A stretch of 64,000 nucleotides of DNA from Pseudomonas sp. CROZ-RG-20F-R04-15 (GTDB taxonomy: Bacteria; Pseudomonadota; Gammaproteobacteria; Pseudomonadales; Pseudomonadaceae): positions 1 through 64,000 of the forward strand of contig NZ_JAKNQL010000022.1 in NCBI RefSeq assembly GCF_022662375.1, in the 5' to 3' direction. Below, in pieces: positions 17,098-25,438 of this stretch. Positions within the stretch are counted from its first letter, which is position 1; each line of letters begins with the position of its first letter. The notes beneath the pieces are model-generated. The model searched no databases. It had not been told where the DNA came from and was given only the letters and a program-made list of their open reading frames with translations. The translations under genes and the position numbers were made by a program.

Positions 17098-19296
17098 ATG
17101 GAAATCAAGGTCAATTTTCTCGACAACCTTCGACTTGAAGCCAAGTTCGACGACTTCACGGTGATCGCCGATCAGCCCATTCGCTACAAGGGCGATGGCT
17201 CGGCACCGGGGCCGTTCGACTATTTTCTGGCGTCGTCGGCGTTGTGTGCGGCGTACTTTGTGAAGTTGTACTGCGACACCCGCAACATTCCGACTGAAAA
17301 CATTCGTCTGTCGCAAAACAACATCGTCGACCCGGAAAACCGCTACAACCAGATCTTCAAGATCCAGGTGGAGTTGCCGGCGGACATCTCCGAGAAGGAT
17401 CGCCTGGGCATCCTGCGTTCCATCGATCGCTGCACGGTAAAGAAGGTTGTGCAGACCGGTCCGGAATTCATCATCGAGGAAGTCGAGAATCTCGACGCCG
17501 ATGCTCAGGCGCTGTTGATGCCGGTAGCCGGTTCGGACGCAGGCACCTTCATCGCCGGCAAGGACCTGCCGCTGGAGCAGACCATCGCCAACATGTCGGG
17601 CATTCTGGCCGATCTGGGCATGAAGATCGAAATCGCTTCGTGGCGCAATATTGTGCCCAACGTCTGGTCGCTGCACATCCGCGATGCCCATTCGCCAATG
17701 TGTTTCACCAACGGCAAGGGCGCGACCAAAGAGGGCGCACTGGCCTCGGCATTGGGCGAGTTCATCGAGCGCCTGAACTGCAACTTCTTCTACAACGACC
17801 AGTTCTGGGGCGAAGAAATCGCCAACGCCGAGTTCGTCCATTACCCGGACGAACAATGGTTCAAGCCGGGACCGAAAGATGAGTTGCCGAGCGAGATTCT
17901 CGACGACTACACCCGGAAGATTTACAACCGTGACGGCGAATTGCGTGGTTCGAACCTGTTCGACACCAACTCCGGCAACACCCAGCGCGGCATTTGCTCG
18001 CTGCCGTTTGTACGCCAGTCCGACGGTGAAGTGGTGTACTTCCCGTCCAACCTGATCGAAAACCTCTACCTCAGCAACGGCATGAGCGCCGGCAACACCT
18101 TGGCCGAAGCGCAGGTGCAGTGCCTGTCGGAGATCTTCGAGCGCGCAGTCAAACGCGAAATCCTCGAAGGCGAAATGGCCCTGCCGGACGTGCCACAGGA
18201 AGTGCTGGAAAAATACCCGAGCATCCTCGCCGGCATCAAAGGCCTGGAAGAGCAGGGCTTCCCGGTGCTGGTCAAGGATGCGTCGCTGGGCGGTGAATTC
18301 CCGGTGATGTGCGTGACCCTGATGAACCCGCGCACTGGCGGCGTGTTTGCCTCGTTCGGCGCGCACCCGAGCCTGGAAGTGGCGCTGGAACGCAGCCTCA
18401 CCGAACTGTTGCAGGGCCGCAGTTTCGAAGGCCTCAATGACTTGCCGCAGCCGACGTTCTCCGGTCAGGCGGTCACCGAGCCGAACAATTTTGTCGAGCA
18501 CTTCATCGACTCCAGCGGTGTGGTGTCGTGGCGTTTCTTCAGCGCCAAGCCAGATTTCGAATTCGTCGAGTGGGACTTCTCAGGCCAGGGCGAAAACTCC
18601 AACGCCGAAGAAGCCGCGACGCTGTTCGGCATCCTCGAAGACATGGGCAAAGAAGTCTACATGGCGGTCTACGAGCACATCGGCGCCAAAGCTTGCCGCA
18701 TTCTGGTGCCGGACTACTCGGAGATCTACCCGGTCGAAGACCTGATCTGGGACAACACCAACAAAGCCCTACAATTCCGTGCCGACATCCTCAACCTGCA
18801 CACCCTGAGCAAGGTCGGCCTGCGCAACCTCGCCCAAGGCCTGGAAAACAGCGAGCAGGACGATTACACCGAGATCACCACGCTGATCGGCATCGAGTTC
18901 GACGACAACACGCCGTGGGGCAAGCTGACGATTCTGGAACTGCGCTTGCTGATCTGCCTCGCGTTGCAGAAGTACGAGCAAGCCAAGGATCTGGTTGAAG
19001 CGTTCCTGCAGTACAACGACAACACCGTCGAGCGCGGCTTGTTCTATCAAGCGGTCAACGTCGTGCTGGAGATGGAACTGGACGAGGATCTGCAGCTGGA
19101 AGACTACGAAGCCAACTTCCGTCGCATGTTTGGCGACGAGCGCATGGATGCGGCGATCGGTTCGGTTAACGGCAGTGTGCGCTTCTACGGTTTGACGCCG
19201 ACGAGCATGAAGCTGGAAGGGCTGGATCGGCATTTGCGCTTGATCGAGAGCTATAAGAAGCTGCATTCGGCGCGGGCGAAGGTGAAACAGGGCTAA
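17098..19296 (+). CDS. ycaO: OsmC-YcaO fusion protein
   Basis: A 732-aa protein. Residues ~1-150 are an OsmC-like domain (GPFDYFLASSALCAAYFV, DRCTVKKVVQTGP). About 165-580 is the YcaO domain, with the ATP-binding block ALGEFIERLNCNFF, LSEIFERAVKREI and EVALERSLTELLQGR. The tail (~600-732) is helical. This matches the E. coli YcaO type, linked genetically to RimO-dependent beta-methylthiolation of ribosomal protein S12. It ends KVKQG rather than the Pro-rich tail of RiPP-modifying YcaO enzymes. No precursor-peptide gene was seen nearby. It is monocistronic and divergent from the GGDEF-EAL gene. Confidence 0.92.
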   Translation: MEIKVNFLDNLRLEAKFDDFTVIADQPIRYKGDGSAPGPFDYFLASSALCAAYFVKLYCDTRNIPTENIRLSQNNIVDPENRYNQIFKIQVELPADISEKDRLGILRSIDRCTVKKVVQTGPEFIIEEVENLDADAQALLMPVAGSDAGTFIAGKDLPLEQTIANMSGILADLGMKIEIASWRNIVPNVWSLHIRDAHSPMCFTNGKGATKEGALASALGEFIERLNCNFFYNDQFWGEEIANAEFVHYPDEQWFKPGPKDELPSEILDDYTRKIYNRDGELRGSNLFDTNSGNTQRGICSLPFVRQSDGEVVYFPSNLIENLYLSNGMSAGNTLAEAQVQCLSEIFERAVKREILEGEMALPDVPQEVLEKYPSILAGIKGLEEQGFPVLVKDASLGGEFPVMCVTLMNPRTGGVFASFGAHPSLEVALERSLTELLQGRSFEGLNDLPQPTFSGQAVTEPNNFVEHFIDSSGVVSWRFFSAKPDFEFVEWDFSGQGENSNAEEAATLFGILEDMGKEVYMAVYEHIGAKACRILVPDYSEIYPVEDLIWDNTNKALQFRADILNLHTLSKVGLRNLAQGLENSEQDDYTEITTLIGIEFDDNTPWGKLTILELRLLICLALQKYEQAKDLVEAFLQYNDNTVERGLFYQAVNVVLEMELDEDLQLEDYEANFRRMFGDERMDAAIGSVNGSVRFYGLTPTSMKLEGLDRHLRLIESYKKLHSARAKVKQG

Positions 19297-19329
19297 GCCT
19301 GTTTCACATGGGGTTCGGTGGTGAATTCA

Positions 19330-19578
19330 CCCCTCACCCCAGCCCTCTCCCCAGGGAGAGGGAGCCGATCTGTGGGCTTTTCAAGACCAGAGACCGGTTC
19401 GAAATCTCAGTTCGGTGTATTTCAACCAACCCCCCCGGTCAGTCTCTTCTCCACAAGGAGAGGGCTGGGGTGAGGTTTTTTCAAAAACAGAGGTCGACTC
19501 GATATCTCAGGTCTGTGTATTTCAACCAAACACCGCGGTCAGTCCCCTCTCCCTCTGGGAGAGGGTTAGGGTGAGGGG
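19330..19578. repeat. Intergenic inverted-repeat element, locus A
   Basis: It begins CCCCTCACCCCAGCCCTCTC and ends in the reverse complement of this theme (GAGAGGGTTAGGGTGAGGGG), with a third GAGAGGGCTGGGGTGAGG block in the middle. Between them are related ~100-bp units ending CGGTCAGTC, each followed by a CCTCTCC...GGAGAGG hairpin. The same units occur at 24465, 44920 and 61037. The right end overlaps the 3' end of the thioesterase gene. Confidence 0.9.
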
Positions 19579-20081
19579 CTTTGGCTTTTACGCCCATGCG
19601 CCGCATCCGCCAGTTGCCCGGTATCGACCCGCACAAACACCGAATCACCCACCGCCGTCAGTACATCTCCCGCATACACCTCGCAAATCACCCGCGTCTT
19701 GCGCCCAACCTCACCCTCGACTTTCGCCCGCAAAACCAGCGGCACGCCCATCGGCGTCGGTTTGATGAACTTGATGCCGAGGTTGCCAGTAACGCAGTCA
19801 ATGCGCGGCAGGCTGCCGGGTTCGCGGTTCTCTGCGCGGTAGTGGTAGGCCATGACTGTCCAGTTGGAATGGCAGTCGATCAGCATCGCGATCAAACCGC
19901 CGTAGACCAGGTCCGGCCAGCCGCAGTATTTGGCCTCGGGCAGGTGTTCGGCGATAACGTGCACGCCGTCTTCATGCCAGTGGCTTTTGACGTGCAGGCC
20001 GTGCGGGTTACGGCCGCCGCAGCCGTAACAAACGCCTTCGGGCGCGGCGAGGTCTTGCAGAGGTGTTCCGATGCTGGACAT
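19566..20081 (-). CDS. PaaI-type hotdog-fold thioesterase
   Basis: A 171-aa single hotdog domain. CYGCGGRNPHGL near the N-terminus, then KYCGWPDLVYGGLIAMLIDC with the acidic/Gly helix of the hotdog fold, and GNLGIKFIKPTPMG are typical of PaaI/YiiD-like acyl-CoA thioesterases; the substrate is not predictable. Its start lies 8 bp after the diguanylate cyclase stop, so the two are co-transcribed. The last residues (SPSP) and stop codon are encoded inside repeat element A. Confidence 0.88.
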   Translation of the reverse strand: MSSIGTPLQDLAAPEGVCYGCGGRNPHGLHVKSHWHEDGVHVIAEHLPEAKYCGWPDLVYGGLIAMLIDCHSNWTVMAYHYRAENREPGSLPRIDCVTGNLGIKFIKPTPMGVPLVLRAKVEGEVGRKTRVICEVYAGDVLTAVGDSVFVRVDTGQLADAAHGRKSQSPSP

Positions 20082-20089
20082 GCTTTTTA

Positions 20090-21247
20090 TTATCCTGGAG
20101 TGGTGAGTCCGGTCAGGCGCAGGCGATTGCGTCCGCCGCGTTTCGATTCGTAGAGGGCGGCATCGCCTTGTTCGATCAGCGCGGTCAGGGTGGCAGGCGC
20201 TTTGTCGAACAGGTTGGCGCCGATGCTCAGGGTCACGGCTGCGGTGGTGGGGAATGTCTGTGCGGTCATGCTCATAAACTGCTCGCGCAAGGCGTTGCCC
20301 AGTTCCATGACACGCTCACTCGATGCGCTGTTTAACAGAATGACAAACTCGTCACCGCCCAGGCGCGCCGTCAGCGCATTGCGCGGCAGCAGCGAGCGGA
20401 TCATCTCGCTCAGGGCGATCAGCAAACGATCCCCAGCGGTGTGGCCATACTGGTCGTTGACCAGTTTGAAATTGTCGATGTCGATCAGCAACAAGGCGCC
20501 GGGATGCTCCGGCGAAACGTGTTCGAGCAGGCGCGGCGCGCGCTTTTCCAAGGCCCGACGGTTGTACAGCGCCGTCAGCGGGTCGCGTTCGGCGAGGCGG
20601 GCGATCTGCTTTTCCCGGCGATAACGTTCGGTGCCGGTCATCGACAAGGCGATCAACATGATTGCCATCGCGCCCTCAACCAGAGAAATCTGGATGATCT
20701 CGCCACGAAACGCCGCCAGATCGATCAGCGTGCCGGGGATCACCACGGTCAAGGCTTTGGCGACATAGAAAATCCCGTGACCGAGCAGCACGTAACGCAG
20801 TTGCACTGCGCCGACGCTCAATGATTTGCCGTGAGGGCGCAGCAGCGAGCTGGCCTTGAGGGTCGACAGCGCCACCAGCAACGAATTGGCCGCCAGCATC
20901 ACCTTCGACCACAGCGGCCCGTCCGGCAACAACAGCATGACCAGCCAACTGACGAAGATCAGGTACCAGGCCGGCGACAGGCGTATCTGGGTGAAGCGCG
21001 CCACACCGAGCAGAAACAGGAAATGCGCGGTCACCAGCAAGCCGTTGGCGAACCAGATGCCGATCAGCAGAAAGCCGCTGCTGCGCAGCAGGGCCAGGGT
21101 AGAACCGACAGTGATGGTGGCGAAACCGGCGCTCCAGAACAGTAGCGAAGGCTCCCGAATGCTGCGCCATTCGATCGCCAGATACAGCGCGGCAGCGGCT
21201 GCGAGGGCGATGGAAATGGTCAACATCGTAGGTGGGTCGAGCGGCAT
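20090..21247 (-). CDS. Membrane diguanylate cyclase
   Basis: A 385-aa protein with about six N-terminal TM helices (residues ~8-200), a linker (RYRREKQIARLAERDPLTALYNRRAL) and a GGDEF domain with intact RLGGDEFVILL. The inhibitory RxxD site is absent (PRNA at that place), so product inhibition by that route is not expected. It makes c-di-GMP at the inner membrane. The stimulus of the membrane sensor part is unknown. It is upstream of the thioesterase gene in the same operon. Confidence 0.93.
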   Translation of the reverse strand: MPLDPPTMLTISIALAAAAALYLAIEWRSIREPSLLFWSAGFATITVGSTLALLRSSGFLLIGIWFANGLLVTAHFLFLLGVARFTQIRLSPAWYLIFVSWLVMLLLPDGPLWSKVMLAANSLLVALSTLKASSLLRPHGKSLSVGAVQLRYVLLGHGIFYVAKALTVVIPGTLIDLAAFRGEIIQISLVEGAMAIMLIALSMTGTERYRREKQIARLAERDPLTALYNRRALEKRAPRLLEHVSPEHPGALLLIDIDNFKLVNDQYGHTAGDRLLIALSEMIRSLLPRNALTARLGGDEFVILLNSASSERVMELGNALREQFMSMTAQTFPTTAAVTLSIGANLFDKAPATLTALIEQGDAALYESKRGGRNRLRLTGLTTPG

Positions 21248-21385
21248 TTCTTGATGCGCCTGTCTGATTGGCAGTGAGACCGGCGATTGTAAGCGTTCGG
21301 GCGGTTTTTTCGCAGAGGTCGCGTTGCCGCGCAGACCGCTGGCAGCGGGGAGGGCGCGGCAGACATCCTCCGCCGCGCCGAACCG

Positions 21386-22414
21386 TTATTGACTGGCGTC
21401 GAGCACCACGCGATAGCGCGCCTTGCCGCTGCGCAAATGGTCGACGGCCTCGTTGACCTTGCTCATGGGAAACATCTCGACCTGCGGCAGAATCTGATGC
21501 CGCGCGCAAAACTCGAGCATGGTTGCCATGGTCGCCGGCGAACCCACCGGGGAGGCGGAGAGGGATTTCTGTTGGGGAATCAGATTGAACACGTGCACCG
21601 GAATCGCGCTGGGCACGATGCCGACGAAGTGCAGACGGCCGTTGGCGCGCAACGTGGCGAGCATGGCGGTCCAGTCGAGGTCGGCGTTGGCGCTGACCAG
21701 CAGGAAGTCCAGCGTACCGGCGATCGCATTCAGCGCGTTGCTGTCGGTCGAAGCCACAACGTTGTGCGCGCCGAGGCGTTTGGCTTCGTCCTGCTTGTTC
21801 AACGATGAAGTGAATGCGGTGACTTCACAGCCCCAGGCATTGAGAAAGCGCAAAGCCAGATGGCCGAGGCCGCCAATCCCGACCACGCCGACGCGGTCAG
21901 TGGGTTTGACGCCGAACTGCAGCAGCGGATTGAACACCGTGGAACCGGCGCAAAACAAAGGCCCGACCATGGCCGGGTCGAGATTGTCCGGCACCGGAAT
22001 CGCCCAGGCCCAATGCGAGCGCAAGCGGTCGGCAAAACCGCCGTTGCTACCAATGATCGTTGGTTGCGCAGTGCCGCACAGTTGTTGCGAGCCGGAGATG
22101 CACGACGAGCAGTGCATGCAGCTGCCCTTGTACCAGCCGATGCCCACGCGCTGACCCATCTTCAGGCCGCGCACTTGCGGGCCCATGCGCACGATTTTGC
22201 CGACCGCTTCGTGACCCGGCACAAACGGATAGCGGCTGATGCCCCAGTCGTTGTCGATCAGCGATTGGTCGGAGTGGCAGACACCGCAGTATTCCACGGC
22301 GATTTCCACGTCTTCTTCGCCCAACGTGCCGGGATCAAAGCTGTAACGCTCCAGTGGTGCACCGGCCGCAGTGGCGGCCCAACCGTTGAAAGTAGTGGGT
22401 TCGGTGTTGCTCAT
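21386..22414 (-). CDS. Zinc-dependent alcohol/aldehyde dehydrogenase (Ahr/YahK-like)
   Basis: A 342-aa MDR-family enzyme. The catalytic zinc ligands lie in EYCGVCHSDQS and PGHEAVG; the structural zinc site is the Cys cluster CMHCSSCISGSQQLC. The nucleotide-binding motif GVVGIGGLGHLALRF follows. The pattern is that of NADP(H)-dependent aldehyde reductases such as E. coli Ahr and YahK. GGAGG lies 6 nt before the ATG. It is followed on the same strand by nothing close; the small gene at 22467 precedes it by 52 bp and may share its transcript. Confidence 0.93.
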   Translation of the reverse strand: MSNTEPTTFNGWAATAAGAPLERYSFDPGTLGEEDVEIAVEYCGVCHSDQSLIDNDWGISRYPFVPGHEAVGKIVRMGPQVRGLKMGQRVGIGWYKGSCMHCSSCISGSQQLCGTAQPTIIGSNGGFADRLRSHWAWAIPVPDNLDPAMVGPLFCAGSTVFNPLLQFGVKPTDRVGVVGIGGLGHLALRFLNAWGCEVTAFTSSLNKQDEAKRLGAHNVVASTDSNALNAIAGTLDFLLVSANADLDWTAMLATLRANGRLHFVGIVPSAIPVHVFNLIPQQKSLSASPVGSPATMATMLEFCARHQILPQVEMFPMSKVNEAVDHLRSGKARYRVVLDASQ

Positions 22415-22466
22415 GAGGCACCTCCGGTTCGACTGACGGGGACAGCAGCCCGGCAAGTCTAGTCGG

Positions 22467-22715
22467 TCATGGCTTGGGCGCGAGCCAGGTGTCGACGACC
22501 CGGCGATCGAGTTCTTCCCAGTAGGCCATGCCCAGCACTCGCGTGGTGTTGAGCCCGCGCAGGTAACCGCGCAACTGGTTGGCGGTGTCTTTGATGAGCT
22601 GCGGGTCGGTGATTTCTTTGTCCAACAAGACACTTTCGTACTGAACCAGATAATCGGCCACACGCTCGCGGAAATCGGGCAGAACGGCGTCACGGATCAG
22701 GTCAAACGTTCTCAA
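22467..22715 (-). CDS. Small hypothetical protein
   Basis: An 82-aa soluble, mixed-charge helical protein (VLPDFRERVADYLVQYESVLLD, LIKDTANQLRGYLRGLN). The start is a TTG at 22715 with GAGGAG 7 nt upstream. No family is recognised. It sits upstream of the dehydrogenase gene. Confidence 0.65.
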   Translation of the reverse strand: MRTFDLIRDAVLPDFRERVADYLVQYESVLLDKEITDPQLIKDTANQLRGYLRGLNTTRVLGMAYWEELDRRVVDTWLAPKP

Positions 22716-22885
22716 GGCGAACTCCTCATTTCATGTTTTTCTCGTTGTGGTTGAGTGTGTACCAGTCTGCATGTCGCGCAACTATTGCTAGAAGTAATAG
22801 TGACCATCAAGAAACGCAAGTTCTGCTTTGTCGGTAAACGGCGGAAAATCGCCTTCATCGAACACGCACTTAAGGAATTTGCGCG

Positions 22886-23530
22886 ATGAACACATTGACT
22901 CGACTGGCTTTGGTCGCCCTGCTGACGGGCGGAGCACTCTTCACTGCACCGACGTTCGCGGCCGACGCCGGGTCGTGTCACTTCCAGACCCTCACCGGCA
23001 GCAGCGCGACATTGCAGCATTCGCAAACCGTCGGCGTGTTGCTCAGCGAGAACACCCTGGACAACCTGCAATACCTTGAGCGTTACCACGACATGGCGGT
23101 CAACGGCGCGAAAGATGCGCTTGACTCGCGAATTCGTGAAGCCTTTGTCAGCAGTTCCGATCCGGAACTGGCCATCGACTGGCTGGTGAGTTCGCTGCAA
23201 CAACAGTTCTTGTCGGTGACCGTTTACGACAACCTCGATGCATTGGTGCAGGCGCATCCCGACGTGGTGGTGAAACTCGACACCTTCAATCGCTTGCTGA
23301 CGCAGCAAAACAGCCTGGTCGAAGCACGCTTTACCGCGCGTTTCTACGACGCCGACCTGCAATACATCGGCAAGGCTGAAGGTGCTGTCGAGAAACAGTT
23401 GCCATCGGTCTGGGTGCATAACCAGGCAGCACCGGCCATCGCTGCGCAGATCGATAAACAGCGTGACCTGCAACTCAACGCCTTGAAGCAATTCGATGTG
23501 TCGCTCAAGGCGCTGGTGGCGTCGAGCTGA
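22886..23530 (+). CDS. Exported hypothetical protein
   Basis: A 214-aa protein with a signal peptide (LTRLALVALLTGGALFTAPTFA) and a helical mature part with one Cys (GSCHFQTL). It probably acts in the periplasm. I do not recognise the family. The following lipoprotein gene lies 86 bp downstream on the same strand. Confidence 0.75.
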   Translation: MNTLTRLALVALLTGGALFTAPTFAADAGSCHFQTLTGSSATLQHSQTVGVLLSENTLDNLQYLERYHDMAVNGAKDALDSRIREAFVSSSDPELAIDWLVSSLQQQFLSVTVYDNLDALVQAHPDVVVKLDTFNRLLTQQNSLVEARFTARFYDADLQYIGKAEGAVEKQLPSVWVHNQAAPAIAAQIDKQRDLQLNALKQFDVSLKALVASS

Positions 23531-23616
23531 ACACTTGAAACATGAATGGCGACGGCGGCTCCGTGAGGCTGAACCGTTGCCGGTTGAACCGAACTTTTAT
23601 TTTCAGGATGACACCG

Positions 23617-23958
23617 ATGCGTCTTTTCTTTGTGCCTGCTCTGGCCTTTGCCTCTTTGCTGCTCGCTGGTTGCGCTTCGGCGCCGAACAATCCGAGCCTG
23701 ATTTTGCAGACCAGCAAGACGCCTGCGCAGTACGCCGATTGTGTGGTGCCGAAGTTGCAGGGCAGTGCGTTGAACCCGACGGTTTCGCAGACTCAGCGCA
23801 GTTATCGGATTGTGGTGCCGAGCAAGATTTCGGCTGACAACGTGCTTGAGGCTTATAAAGCCGGGAATGGCGGCAAGGTGTTTATCTACGAGCGGCATTT
23901 GTTGGCTTCGAATCTGTTGCCTTCGAGTTTTGAGCGGGCTGCGCAGGATTGCATCTGA
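23617..23958 (+). CDS. Small lipoprotein of unknown function
   Basis: A 113-aa lipoprotein. The lipobox LLLAGCAS puts the acylated Cys near residue 18. The mature part is short, with a second Cys pair (ADCVV, AQDCI) that could form a disulfide. The start is MRLFFV at 23617 with AGGA 8-9 nt upstream; an ATG three codons earlier (23608) is an alternative. Confidence 0.78.
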   Translation: MRLFFVPALAFASLLLAGCASAPNNPSLILQTSKTPAQYADCVVPKLQGSALNPTVSQTQRSYRIVVPSKISADNVLEAYKAGNGGKVFIYERHLLASNLLPSSFERAAQDCI

Positions 23959-23984
23959 TTCTGGCTTTTGTACGTATTTGACTG

Positions 23985-24430
23985 AGCTCCTTTGGTTGGC
24001 CGCAACCAACCAATTTTTTGCCTCGCGCCCTTGTGTGGTTGCGGGGCTTTTTTTTGTTTGGGCTTGGCGGCCTTTGGGCCGACCATGTTCCTGGGTTTTG
24101 GGGGTATATCTGTTGCTTCGGGTGGTGCTGCTGGCGGTTTCGCCCTTACGGCGAGGCACTTTTTCCAGACGCCGAAAAAGTACCCAAAAAGGCTTGCCGC
24201 AGCGTTCGGCCCGCTCGCTGGGGCTCGGGGTTCCTTCGCTCCGGGATCGATCCGGGCGCAGCGCCTACGGTTTGCTTCGCTGCACCTCCTCTCGCTGTGT
24301 TTGGCTTCGCCAAACGGTCGCTGCGCTCCCACCCCCGGATCAATCCCTCCACTCAGCCTGCCGACGCGGCCTGTGAATCAAGATCAACAGCTGCAGCCGA
24401 GCTAACGCTCATCCTGTTGAGTGGTGAAGA
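23985..24430. repeat. Long dispersed Pseudomonas intergenic sequence (non-coding)
   Basis: About 440 bp with open but overlapping frames on both strands, none with a credible protein (Arg/Pro/Gly-rich, Trp/Cys-rich, no ribosome sites). It begins with a hairpin (GGTTGGCCGCAACCAACC) and a GCGGGGC-T8 stretch that may terminate the lipoprotein transcript. From memory, sequences of this kind recur between genes in fluorescens-group genomes and are often mis-annotated as hypothetical proteins. Together with locus B it fills the 838-bp gap up to the LysE gene. Confidence 0.6.
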
Positions 24431-24464
24431 GCGTGCGGTCGGCTTTGGGGTTGTGGTGGATTTG

Positions 24465-24729
24465 CCCCTCACCCCAGCCCTCTCCCCAAGGAGAGGGAGC
24501 CGATTTGTGGGCTTTTCAATGCCTGAGTTCGACTCGGTATTTCACGTCGGCGTACCTCTCACAATCACCTCGGTCAGTCCCCTCTCCCTCCGGGAGAGGG
24601 CTAGGGTGAGGGGCTTTTGATCTGATCCGCTGCTGAGCGTGATTTCAGCTCGATATTCCACGTCGGCGTATCTCCCTCAAACAACTCGGTCAGTCCCCGC
24701 TACCTCTGGGAGAGGGCCAGGGTGAGGGG
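24465..24729. repeat. Intergenic inverted-repeat element, locus B
   Basis: It begins CCCCTCACCCCAGCCCTCTC and holds two further hairpin blocks ending GGGCTAGGGTGAGGGG (24613) and GGGCCAGGGTGAGGGG (24729). The inner units share the theme CACGTCGGCGTA...CGGTCAGTCCCC with locus D. Orientation is as at locus A. Confidence 0.9.
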
Positions 24730-24796
24730 CTTTTGATCTGGGCTATCGCGCAGGTTGCTGTAACATGCAGCAACTTCACATTGGCGAGCAGCGAAA

Positions 24797-25438
24797 ATGG
24801 ATTCTCACTCGATTCTGACCTTCACTTTGGTCGCGGCAATTGCCATTGCCAGCCCGGGGCCGGCGACTTTGATGGCGATCAACAATAGTCTGGCACACGG
24901 GCAGCGCAGTACGATCTGGTCGTCGCTGGGTAATGCCAGTGGTCTGTTCTGTCTGTCGGCGGCGGCGATGTTGGGGTTGGGGGCATTGCTCGCCAGTTCG
25001 GAAATTCTGTTTAACGCAGTGAAGATCGTCGGCGCCGGGTATTTGTTCTACCTCGGCGTCAAGCAGCTGTTCAAAAAGGGTCCGATGCTCCCGGAGGGCG
25101 TGGAAGGGGAGGCGAGCAAGGTGCGGCCGACTCGCGGCAAGCTGTACAAGTCGGCGTTTCTGACGGCGGTGACCAATCCCAAGGCGACGATGTTTTTTAC
25201 TGCGTTGTTTCCGCAGTTCATCGATCAGGGCGCCGCGCTGCTGCCGCAATTTCTGATCCTGACTTCGATTTTCATGGCGTTGTCGGTGTCGTCGCTGAGC
25301 GTGTACGCCGCGTTGGCTTCGCGCGCCAAGGGCGTGCTGACCCGACCGGCCTTGTCGCGTTGGGTCAGTCGTGTGGTCGGTTCAACGTTCATCGGTTTTG
25401 GCGCGGCGATTCTGACGATGCGTCGGCAGACGGTTTAA
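24797..25438 (+). CDS. LysE/RhtB-family amino-acid exporter
   Basis: A 213-aa membrane protein with about six TM helices. The N-terminal ASPGPATLMAINNSL block, the GYLFYLGVKQL segment and KSAFLTAVTNPKATMFFTALFPQFI are typical of the LysE/RhtB superfamily, which exports amino acids such as threonine, homoserine lactone or lysine. The substrate is not predictable. The stop overlaps the convergent kinase stop by 4 bp. Confidence 0.92.
   Translation: MDSHSILTFTLVAAIAIASPGPATLMAINNSLAHGQRSTIWSSLGNASGLFCLSAAAMLGLGALLASSEILFNAVKIVGAGYLFYLGVKQLFKKGPMLPEGVEGEASKVRPTRGKLYKSAFLTAVTNPKATMFFTALFPQFIDQGAALLPQFLILTSIFMALSVSSLSVYAALASRAKGVLTRPALSRWVSRVVGSTFIGFGAAILTMRRQTV

Noticed and set aside
24018..24620. 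200-aa frame in the 24-kb gap
   Set aside because: Runs through both repeat elements, has overlapping rivals in other frames and no protein-like features.
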